From contig JADLBI010000285.1 of the NCBI GenBank assembly GCA_020847775.1, positions 1 through 9,295 of the forward strand: a DNA stretch of 9,295 bases, given 5' to 3'. Positions 1 to 5,439 of this stretch are shown here, one piece after another; position 1 is the first letter of the stretch; every line of letters starts with the position of its first letter. The translations under genes were made by a program, and so were the position numbers. The DNA is from Opitutaceae bacterium (GTDB lineage: Bacteria; Verrucomicrobiota; Verrucomicrobiia; Opitutales; Opitutaceae). Under the pieces are notes generated by a model that saw only the letters and a program-made list of their open reading frames with translations, was not told the DNA's origin and made no database searches.

Positions 1-644
1 GCGCGCTCGATGGTGAAAACAGCTTTGGGCCGGTCGGTGGCTGTGCGGCCGGAGCCAGTCACAACGTTTTGCACGATGTCGGTCCACTCGCGGACTTTGC
101 GGCCGTCGATAGCCCGGATCACGTCACCTGGTTGCAAGCCGGCTTCGCGTGCGGGCGAGGCGACTTTGGAGCCGTCCGTCAGGGTCAATTCGGGGGCCAC
201 GTAGCCGATGGTGGTTGACGCAGCCATGCTGTTGCTCGGCTGGCCGGTGATCCAAATGACACAGGCGAGGGCGAGAGCGAAGAGGATATTGCAGGCTGCG
301 CCAGCCACGAGAACCAGCATTCGGCTGCCGTAGGAAACGGGCGGCAGTTGGGCCACGTCCACGGAGCTTTCGCCTTCGATTCCGCTCATCGCGGCGAGCT
401 GGGGGAGCGTCACGTAACCGCCGAGCGGCAGCCATGAAATGCGATACTCCACACCGTCCTTGCCACGCCACGACCAGATGGCCGGACCGAAACCGATGGA
501 GAAGCGATCGACGTGCAGCCCGCGGCGGCGCGCGGCGAGAAAGTGGCCGAGCTCGTGCACAAAGATCGACGCCCCGAAAGCGAGGATGGTGAGCAGAATC
601 GCCCAGATGTTGGAGAGCAGGCTTTGGAAGAGGTCGGCGGGCAC
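1..644 (-). CDS. rseP: RIP metalloprotease RseP (site-2 protease, M50), 3' end cut by window edge
   Basis: Intramembrane zinc protease. In well-studied bacteria it cleaves anti-sigma factors and leftover signal peptides inside the inner membrane. 214 residues are visible; the C-terminal part, including the second metal-ligand motif, lies beyond base 1. Seen: a first membrane helix carrying the zinc motif HELGH (residues 30-34); the family's FSIGFGP and PLGGY segments (about 48-54 and 73-77); a second helix (about 108-133); and a PDZ domain with GLQPGD (169-174) and AIDG (178-181). The start is a GTG at 644. It is the only sensible choice, because the dxr stop lies in the same frame one codon upstream and the next in-frame Met is after the active site. 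The family's usual AGPxxN near helix 2 reads AGAACN here. Last gene visible in the uppS-cdsA-dxr-rseP operon, probably translationally coupled to dxr. The family call is very secure. Confidence 0.93.
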   Translation of the reverse strand, partial: MPADLFQSLLSNIWAILLTILAFGASIFVHELGHFLAARRRGLHVDRFSIGFGPAIWSWRGKDGVEYRISWLPLGGYVTLPQLAAMSGIEGESSVDVAQLPPVSYGSRMLVLVAGAACNILFALALACVIWITGQPSNSMAASTTIGYVAPELTLTDGSKVASPAREAGLQPGDVIRAIDGRKVREWTDIVQNVVTGSGRTATDRPKAVFTIER

Positions 645-647
645 GAT

Positions 648-1853
648 TTAAAGTATCGATTTTTGCTTAGTGATTTTCGATTGGGCAATGCGACGGGCCT
701 CGGCATCAACGGCCAAAATGTCGGACAAACAAGCGGGTTCGGTATTGGCGATGGTGGCGATGGTTTGCTCCACGATTTGGGGAATCTCAAGAAAAGCAAC
801 GCGCCCGGCGAGAAACGCGCCGACGGCGATTTCGTTGGCGGCGTTATACACCGCCGGGGCGCTGCCGCCGACGCGCATGGTTTCCTGCGCGAGCCGCAGC
901 ATGGGATAGCGGTGGGTGTCCACGGGCTTGAAATCCAGCGAGAGCAGCCGGGTGAAATCGAGGGGCGCATCCACGCCCGGCGCGCGCGCGGGGTAAAGCA
1001 TCGCGTGCTGGATGGCGAAGGTCATGGATGGCGGGCAGAGCTGCGCGAGCATCGCGCCGTCGCGGTATTCGACGAGGCAGTGGACGATGCTTTGCGGATG
1101 CAGCACCGCATGGCACTGCTCGGGCTTCAGATCGAACAGACACTGCGCTTCGATGAGTTCGAGGCCCTTGTTGGCGAGTGTGGCGGAATCGACGGTGATC
1201 TTCGGCCCCATCGCCCAGTTGGGATGCTTGAGCGCATCGGCCGGAGTGACATCGCGGAGCTTTTCGACGGGCCAGTCGCGAAACGCGCCGCCGCTGGCGG
1301 TGAGCATGATGCGGCGCACGCCCGCGGTCGGGTGGCCCTCGATACATTGGAAAACGGCGTTGTGCTCGCTGTCGACCGGCAGAAGCCGAACGCCGTTGGC
1401 CTTGGCGGCGGCCATGACAAATTTGCCCGCGAGTACAAGAATCTCTTTCGAGGCGAGCGCGATGGTCTTGCGGGCGTTGATCGCCGCGAGCGTGGGCTCC
1501 AACGCGGTCGTGCCAACCACGGCCACGAGCACGATGTCGGCCTCAGGCAGCCGGGCGAGTTCGACGAGCCCCTCCATGCCGACGTGAAACGAAGTGCCCG
1601 GCGCGAAGCGGCTCGACGCCTTGGCTGCGGCGCAGGCGGTCTCGGTGAACAAACCGACATGCGGGACCCGATGGAGTTTGGCGATGGCGGCGAGTTTTTC
1701 CCAATTCTGTTGGGCGGCGATGCCGACGAGTTCGAGCCTGTCGGGATGCGCGGCGATGACGCGCAGGGCGTTTTCGCCGATCGAGCCGGTGGCACCGAGC
1801 AGCACAACACGCTTGCGGGAAATTGGAGATTGGTCGGCCAAGAGGGCGGACAT
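648..1853 (-). CDS. dxr: 1-deoxy-D-xylulose 5-phosphate reductoisomerase (Dxr/IspC)
   Basis: Cytosolic NADPH-dependent enzyme that converts DXP to 2-C-methyl-D-erythritol 4-phosphate, the committed step of the MEP isoprenoid pathway and the target of fosmidomycin. 401 residues, normal for the family. Seen: N-terminal nucleotide-binding GATGSIG (20-26); ALASKE (132-137); the metal-binding PVDSEH (159-164), giving D161 and E163; the substrate loop TASGGAFR (185-192); HPNWAMGPKITVDSAT (210-225), NKGLE (228-232) with the third metal ligand E232; and HPQSIVH further on. All catalytic motifs are intact. The ATG at 1853 places the Rossmann motif about 15 residues in, as usual. It lies 41 bases after the cdsA stop, with no evident Shine-Dalgarno sequence. 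Its TAA is separated from the rseP GTG by one in-frame codon. It supplies the isoprenoid precursors used by UppS encoded in the same operon. Confidence 0.97.
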   Translation of the reverse strand: MSALLADQSPISRKRVVLLGATGSIGENALRVIAAHPDRLELVGIAAQQNWEKLAAIAKLHRVPHVGLFTETACAAAKASSRFAPGTSFHVGMEGLVELARLPEADIVLVAVVGTTALEPTLAAINARKTIALASKEILVLAGKFVMAAAKANGVRLLPVDSEHNAVFQCIEGHPTAGVRRIMLTASGGAFRDWPVEKLRDVTPADALKHPNWAMGPKITVDSATLANKGLELIEAQCLFDLKPEQCHAVLHPQSIVHCLVEYRDGAMLAQLCPPSMTFAIQHAMLYPARAPGVDAPLDFTRLLSLDFKPVDTHRYPMLRLAQETMRVGGSAPAVYNAANEIAVGAFLAGRVAFLEIPQIVEQTIATIANTEPACLSDILAVDAEARRIAQSKITKQKSIL

Positions 1854-1894
1854 TGCCGCAAGCGACGGCGTTTGGGCAAGCGAAGAGGCGGAGC

Positions 1895-2719
1895 TCAGAG
1901 AACGTAGCTGAACAACATATACCCGAGCGGCGCGGTGAGAATGAGCGAGTCGCTCACGTCAAACATGCCGCCGATGCCGGGGATGATGCCGCCGGAGTCC
2001 TTGATCGCGGCGCGGCGCTTGATGATGGATTCGATCAAATCGGAGACGATCGCGACGGCGGCGATGGGCGCGGCGATGAGGGCGGCGACGAGCGGCGTCA
2101 TTCCCGCAGGCACAAGATCACGACCGAACCATGCGATCAATGCGCCGATGCCCATCGAGACGAGCACGCCGCCAGCCGCGCCTTCCCAGGTTTTCTTGGG
2201 GCTGATTTCGGGCGACATCTTGTGCCGGCCAATCGCCAATCCTGTGAGCAAGGCGCCGACATCACAGAACTTGGCCACGGCCACGAGCCAGAGAAACAAG
2301 ATGAGACCCTGTGACGGTGCCGCCGGATTCGCGATGAGAATTCGCACGAAGTATTGCAGCATCCACGCCACGTAGAGCAGCCCGAAAAGCGTGGCGGCCA
2401 GCGCCTCGACGCGCTTGGCCGCGGGGCGTTCACCGAGGATGCGTAGGGAAAAAATCAGCACCGCGAGAGCAGGGGCGTGAGCGGAGCCGAGCCCGTATTG
2501 TTGTTCCAACCAAGGGCTCAAGGTGATGAGGCCGCCCATCAGCGCGCCCAGCCGACCGAAGGGCGCGAAACCAGCCCCGTCGAGCAGGCGGTAGAATTCC
2601 GCGAGTGTCAGCAGCGCGAGTACGCCGACAAGGAGCACCGCGCCGGCGGTGCGGAAATACCACAACACGGCGCCGACGATCACCCAGAGGAGGATGGTGC
2701 TGAAGATGCGTTTGGTCAT
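1895..2719 (-). CDS. cdsA: Phosphatidate cytidylyltransferase (CDP-diglyceride synthase)
   Basis: Inner-membrane enzyme that makes CDP-diacylglycerol from phosphatidate and CTP, the branch point to the phospholipids. 274 residues with about eight hydrophobic segments. Seen: SPKKTWEG (173-180), preceded by a GRHK stretch; and the C-terminal signature, with SDLIESIIKRR (226-236), KDSGG (240-244), PGIGG (247-251) and FDVSDSL (253-259). The family form is KR..KD....PGHGG..DR.DSL, so His249 is replaced by Ile and the Arg after the first Asp by Val, while D254 and D257 are kept. The ATG at 2719 follows the uppS stop by three bases in the same frame, which suggests translational coupling. A functional enzyme is likely because position, length and the acidic residues are kept, but the substitutions are worth noting. 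Confidence 0.94.
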   Translation of the reverse strand: MTKRIFSTILLWVIVGAVLWYFRTAGAVLLVGVLALLTLAEFYRLLDGAGFAPFGRLGALMGGLITLSPWLEQQYGLGSAHAPALAVLIFSLRILGERPAAKRVEALAATLFGLLYVAWMLQYFVRILIANPAAPSQGLILFLWLVAVAKFCDVGALLTGLAIGRHKMSPEISPKKTWEGAAGGVLVSMGIGALIAWFGRDLVPAGMTPLVAALIAAPIAAVAIVSDLIESIIKRRAAIKDSGGIIPGIGGMFDVSDSLILTAPLGYMLFSYVL

Positions 2720-2722
2720 GGA

Positions 2723-3469
2723 TCAGGAAGTGGCGGCGGGGTTGAGTTGGGCGCTGGTCTTGCCGTAACGGCGCTCGCGTTTGCCATAGGCGCTGATGGC
2801 CGCGGCGAGATCGTCCTTGCCGAAATCAGGCCAGAGCACCGGCGTGAAAACGAGTTCGGCGTAAGCGCCCTGCATCAGGAGAAAATTGCTGAGGCGTTCT
2901 TCGCCCGAGGTGCGAATGATAAGATCGGGGTCGGGCAGATCGGCGGTGTAGAGGTGACGGCTGAATGATGCCCACGACTCGTCGTTGGCCGCGATCTCGC
3001 CCTTGGTGATGGCGGCGGCGTAGGCGCGCGCGGCATCGACGATTTCCGTGCGCGCGCCGTAGTTGAGCGCGAGGACGAGGGTGTAATCGTCAAAGTCCTT
3101 GGTGACCTCGATCGTGTGGTTGAGGTGTTTTTGCACGCCCGCAGGCAGCAAATGCGTGCGGCCGATCGTGCGCAGGCGAATGCGATTTTTGATGAAGGTG
3201 TTGAGTTCTTTTTTGAGATAGAACTCCAACAAGCCCATGAGCGCGCCGACCTCGTCCTGCGGGCGATTCCAATTTTCCACGGAGAACGCGTAGAGCGTGA
3301 GGGTGCGCAGGCCGAGCTCACGGCCCGCGTCGGTCACGGTGCGGACGGTTTCGACGCCGCGACGGTGACCTTCGATGCGGGGCAAGCCGCGTTGTTGGGC
3401 CCAGAGGCCGTTGCCGTCCATGATGATGGCAACGTGCGCGGGATGTGTGCTGCTGGTAGTCTGCGGCAT
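2723..3469 (-). CDS. uppS: Isoprenyl (undecaprenyl) diphosphate synthase, cis-type
   Basis: Soluble cis-prenyltransferase that adds IPP units to farnesyl diphosphate. In bacteria the C55 product is the lipid carrier for peptidoglycan and other wall polymers. 248 residues, normal length. Seen: HVAIIMDGN (12-20) with catalytic D18; RGLPRIEGHRRG (27-38) with H35; LYAFSVENWNRP (59-70); RTSGEERLSNFLL (186-198) with the IPP-binding R186 and R192; AELVFT (204-209) with E205; and WPDF (213-216). The residue after GNG, Arg in nearly all homologues, is Leu22 here, and the usual FLLWQ reads FLLMQ. First gene of the visible operon. The ATG at 3469 is the first usable start and has no clear Shine-Dalgarno sequence. 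Chain length (C55 or another) cannot be decided from sequence; the operon position with cdsA and rseP favours UppS. Confidence 0.95.
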   Translation of the reverse strand: MPQTTSSTHPAHVAIIMDGNGLWAQQRGLPRIEGHRRGVETVRTVTDAGRELGLRTLTLYAFSVENWNRPQDEVGALMGLLEFYLKKELNTFIKNRIRLRTIGRTHLLPAGVQKHLNHTIEVTKDFDDYTLVLALNYGARTEIVDAARAYAAAITKGEIAANDESWASFSRHLYTADLPDPDLIIRTSGEERLSNFLLMQGAYAELVFTPVLWPDFGKDDLAAAISAYGKRERRYGKTSAQLNPAATS

Positions 3470-3613
3470 CGGTGGTGCGGTGAGTTAGGGAGCGCCCGCG
3501 GGGTTTGACAAGCCGCCTTCGCATAAAGCTTCCACCTTCGCCAAGGCTATGGCGGACAAGACGGCGGCCAAGGGTGTTTGCCATTCTGGAGGATGAGCGT
3601 ATGGTGAGAAGTT
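3470..3613. promoter_or_regulatory. Divergent intergenic region between uppS and phhB
   Basis: These 144 bases separate two genes read in opposite directions, so promoters for both the uppS-cdsA-dxr-rseP operon and phhB should lie here. On the plus strand a TTGACA hexamer sits at 3505-3510 and an A/T-rich TAAAG at 3524, but the 13-base spacing is short of the usual 16-18, so no promoter is assigned. A purine-rich GAGAAG lies shortly before the phhB ATG and could be a weak ribosome site. No operator-like palindrome was recognised. Confidence 0.4.
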
Positions 3614-3907
3614 ATGGCGAATTTAACCCTTACCCCTGAAGAAATCACGGAAGCGCTCAAGAGCCTTCCCGGCTGGAAACACGAAGGCAGCGCGCTCGTG
3701 AAAGCATTCGAATTCGGCAGTTTTCGCGAGGCCATGTCGTTCATGGTGCGCATGGCTTTCGAGGCCGAGAGCATGAATCATCATCCCGAATGGACCAATG
3801 TTTACGACACCGTGACCGTGCGCCTGACGACCCACCACGTGGGCAACAAGGTCACGACGAACGACGTGGCGCTGGCGCAGCGATTCGAGAAGGTGAGCTG
3901 GTTGTGA
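3614..3907 (+). CDS. phhB: 4a-hydroxytetrahydrobiopterin dehydratase (pterin-4a-carbinolamine dehydratase)
   Basis: Small cytosolic enzyme that dehydrates 4a-hydroxy-tetrahydropterin, recycling the cofactor used by aromatic amino acid hydroxylases. In many bacteria without such hydroxylases it is proposed to act on other pterins, including in molybdopterin metabolism. 97 residues, typical of the family. Seen: the early PGW (19-21); F..F...F.F..R.A pattern (34-48); the active-site segment AESMNHHPEW (51-60) with the His pair H56/H57; Y64; H74 and H75; and D84 followed by ALA. These fit the family's H-[HN]-P...Y...H...D pattern. It stands alone: no hydroxylase, GTP cyclohydrolase or molybdenum gene lies in the window, so its partner is unknown. 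The ATG at 3614 gives the usual N-terminus. Confidence 0.93.
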   Translation: MANLTLTPEEITEALKSLPGWKHEGSALVKAFEFGSFREAMSFMVRMAFEAESMNHHPEWTNVYDTVTVRLTTHHVGNKVTTNDVALAQRFEKVSWL

Positions 3908-3923
3908 TCATCAATGGAGTTTA

Positions 3924-3953
3924 ACCACGAATGGGCACGAATTCACACGAATG
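3924..3953. repeat. Three phased 10-base units of the CACGAAT type
   Basis: Three consecutive 10-base units share the core CACGAAT: CCACGAATGG, GCACGAATTC and ACACGAATGG. They start 17 bases after the phhB stop codon. The core differs from the CACAGAT core of the neighbouring inverted repeat, but the spacing is the same. The reverse complement of this unit (ATTCGTGTGAAT) reappears at 6238-6249. Confidence 0.75.
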
Positions 3954-3967
3954 GGAAAGGCCTTGAA

Positions 3968-4041
3968 CCACAGATTAACACAGATGCACACAGATAAAAA
4001 CCAGGGGTATTCAATCTGTGCCTATCTGAGTTCATCTGTGG
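3968..4041. repeat. Imperfect inverted repeat of CACAGAT units (copy 1)
   Basis: The left arm, 3968-3996, holds three 10-base-spaced CACAGAT units. The right arm, 4013-4041, is its imperfect reverse complement, with about 23 of 29 positions matching. The loop is 16 bases. On either strand it would fold into a long bulged hairpin. It lies in the gap where phhB and the esterase gene converge. Role unknown; a bidirectional transcript end or a mobile palindromic repeat are both possible. Confidence 0.8.
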
Positions 4042-4079
4042 CTAAACTGGTTTGAATTTCATTCCCTTTGGGTCCGATA

Positions 4080-4207
4080 CCCCGGAGCTTGCTCCGGCTT
4101 GGATGGAGGGCCGACCTCCGCGTCGGCCGGTTTGGCGAGCGCAAGCTCAGCGCGGGCGCGGACCGGACGGAGCCGGTCCCTCCAATGCCCCGGAACTTGC
4201 TCCGGGG
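4080..4207. repeat. GC-rich cluster of four hairpins
   Basis: Four stem-loops lie within about 130 bases: CCGGAGC/GCTCCGG (4082-4097), GGCCGAC/GTCGGCC (4109-4128), GGACCGG/CCGGTCC (4160-4179) and CCCCGGA/TCCGGGG (4188-4207). An outer stem TGGAGGG (4104-4110) can pair with CCCTCCA (4178-4184), overlapping the third hairpin, and a small GAGC-GCAA-GCTC hairpin lies at 4136-4147. The first and last modules are also direct repeats: 4080-4097 and 4188-4205 differ at one base. It resembles REP-like palindromic intergenic elements. No open reading frame here looks real. Confidence 0.75.
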
Positions 4208-4210
4208 ATC

Positions 4211-4263
4211 TGAATGAGGCAGTCGCTTCGCTCGAAACGTGTCCATCCGTGGTTCACACGGAT
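4211..4263. repeat. 36-base dispersed repeat, copy A, with adjoining small hairpin
   Basis: Bases 4211-4246 match 6245-6280 at 35 of 36 positions, in the same orientation. Inside, GTCGCTTCGCTCGAAACG gives a short stem on the minus strand (CGTTTC/GAAGCG with a GAGC loop). It overlaps a 7-bp hairpin ATCCGTG (4245-4251) / CACGGAT (4257-4263), which sits just downstream of the esterase stop on the minus strand. It is linked to the CACGGAT repeat family, since its edge reads AACCACGGATGGACACG on the minus strand. Confidence 0.85.
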
Positions 4264-4269
4264 TGAATC

Positions 4270-5235
4270 TTACAACCCGAGCATGAAGTTAAACGTCTGG
4301 TCGCTTTCGCCGGGCAGGGCTTCGTGGCCGAAGTCGGGATAGATGACCATGTCTTTCTTTGCGGCGATTTTGTTGTAAGCGGCGAATTGCGTGGAGGGCG
4401 GGCAAATCGGGTCCATCAGACCGACATACATGAGCACCTCGGCTTTGATGCGCGGGGCGAGGTGTTGGCAATCGATGTAGCCGAGCTTGGTGAAGATTTC
4501 CTTTTCGCGTTCGTGGCGCGGGTCGAACAGGCGGAAATAATAACTGAGTTCCTCGTAAGCGGCCTTGGCCTGGTCCATCTCCCACACGCGCTGGTAATCG
4601 CACAGAAACGGGAAGATCGGCGCGGCGCGTTTGATGCGCGGTTCGAGCGCGGCGCAGGCGAGGGTGAGGGCGCCACCTTGCGAGCCGCCCATCGCGCCGA
4701 CGCGCGTGGCGTCCACTTCCTCAAAACCCATCACGACGCGCGCGAGTTGCGCGGTGTCGAGAAAGATGCTGCGGAAGAGCAGCTTTTGCGGATTGGGATC
4801 GTCGAGACCACGAATGATGTCGCCTTTCAACGTGGTGCCTTTGACACCGCCGACATCTTCGGAACGCCCACCTTGACCGCGCGCATCGAGCGCGGCCACG
4901 CAGAAACCTTCGCTGGTGTAGGATAGCTTGCCGGAAAAATCGCCGCCGTTGCCCGAGTAACCGTGAAATTGCAGAATGGCCGGACACTTGACGCTGCGTT
5001 TCTTGGGGCGGAGATACTTGGCGTAAACCCGCGCGCCGCCGACGCCGGTAAACCACAGGTCAAACACCTCGGCATTGCGTGGCGCGATGGCGTTGCTCGG
5101 CACCAATTCCGGTTTCGGATCGGTCGCATCAAGTTCGGCGAGCGCGGTCGCCCAGTAGGCGTCGAAGTCAGAAGGCCGCGGATTGAGGCCTTGATAAGTG
5201 CGGAGCTCAGCTAGCGGTTTGTCGAGGAGGGGCAT
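4270..5235 (-). CDS. CE7-family acetyl esterase (acetyl xylan esterase / cephalosporin-C deacetylase type)
   Basis: Alpha/beta-hydrolase that removes acetyl groups from acetylated xylo-oligosaccharides and small esters. 321 residues, typical of CE7. Seen: FHGYSG (90-95, oxyanion region); the CE7-specific RGQ (119-121); the nucleophile elbow GGSQGG (183-188) with S185; D275 in GLMDPICPP; and the family's HE pair, H304-E305, in FGHEALPG. Together S185, D275 and H304 form a complete triad, with spacing close to the characterised Thermotoga enzyme. The N-terminal pattern LRTYQG...DFDAYW is also typical. There is no signal peptide, so it is probably cytosolic and acts on imported acetylated oligosaccharides. 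No xylanase or sugar transporter lies next to it. The ATG at 5235 is chosen by family length; there is no clear ribosome site. Exact substrate is not decidable from sequence. Confidence 0.92.
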   Translation of the reverse strand: MPLLDKPLAELRTYQGLNPRPSDFDAYWATALAELDATDPKPELVPSNAIAPRNAEVFDLWFTGVGGARVYAKYLRPKKRSVKCPAILQFHGYSGNGGDFSGKLSYTSEGFCVAALDARGQGGRSEDVGGVKGTTLKGDIIRGLDDPNPQKLLFRSIFLDTAQLARVVMGFEEVDATRVGAMGGSQGGALTLACAALEPRIKRAAPIFPFLCDYQRVWEMDQAKAAYEELSYYFRLFDPRHEREKEIFTKLGYIDCQHLAPRIKAEVLMYVGLMDPICPPSTQFAAYNKIAAKKDMVIYPDFGHEALPGESDQTFNFMLGL

Positions 5236-5256
5236 GGGAGGAAAAGGGAGTTTTTG

Positions 5257-5325
5257 CCGCGGATTACACTGATGAGCGCGGATGAGTCGGATTGATTAAA
5301 TCTGTGTTATCCGAGTAATCAGCGG
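5257..5325. repeat. Degenerate inverted repeat (copy 2), upstream of the esterase gene
   Basis: The arms 5257-5273 (CCGCGGATTACACTGAT) and 5309-5325 are reverse complements at 14 of 17 positions. The interior holds further GCGGAT, CGGATT and AATCTGTG words of the same family. It lies in the 204-base divergent gap between the esterase and the phosphorylase gene, where promoters for both should also lie. No convincing -35/-10 pair was recognised. Confidence 0.65.
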
Positions 5326-5439
5326 AAGAAAGTATTGAGATTGGTGGCTTTGGGGATTCGGACAAAATGTGGGTCCGTTGCAAGCTGGGGTTGAGGAATT
5401 CGGATTGTCTCGGTGCGGGCGCGCGGCGTTGATGGGGAC

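Larger units (their letters stand above)
3908..4269. other. Gene-free, repeat-filled intergenic stretch
   Basis: These 362 bases between phhB and the convergent esterase gene hold no credible coding sequence. They are a mosaic of four kinds of short repeat, listed separately: a phased CACGAAT tandem, a long imperfect inverted repeat of CACAGAT words, a cluster of four GC-rich hairpins, and one copy of a 36-base repeat also found upstream of the phospholipase D gene. Because the flanking genes converge, the hairpins may also end transcription from both sides, though no U-run terminator is evident. Confidence 0.7.

Noticed and set aside
513..1907. Long open frame on the plus strand (464 codons) opposite dxr and rseP
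   Set aside because: It is antisense to dxr with all its motifs; the translation is Gly/Arg/Asp/His-rich with no recognisable domain. This is the usual shadow of a GC-rich gene.
3505..3528. TTGACA with downstream TAAAG as a sigma-70 promoter for phhB
   Set aside because: The spacing is only about 13 bases and the -10 is poor; kept as a note only.
3924..4041. CRISPR-like array
   Set aside because: Units are 10 bases apart with no spacer-length unique sequence, and they form mirrored arms; no cas genes are present.
4022..4246. 74-codon minus-strand frame in the intergenic repeats
   Set aside because: It is translated from the GC-rich hairpins and the 36-base repeat; its internal SRSKLRGIG / PRSKFRGIG repeat is just the DNA repeat read as protein.
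4324..4926. 200-codon plus-strand frame opposite the esterase
   Set aside because: Antisense shadow of a gene with a complete catalytic triad; no family resemblance.
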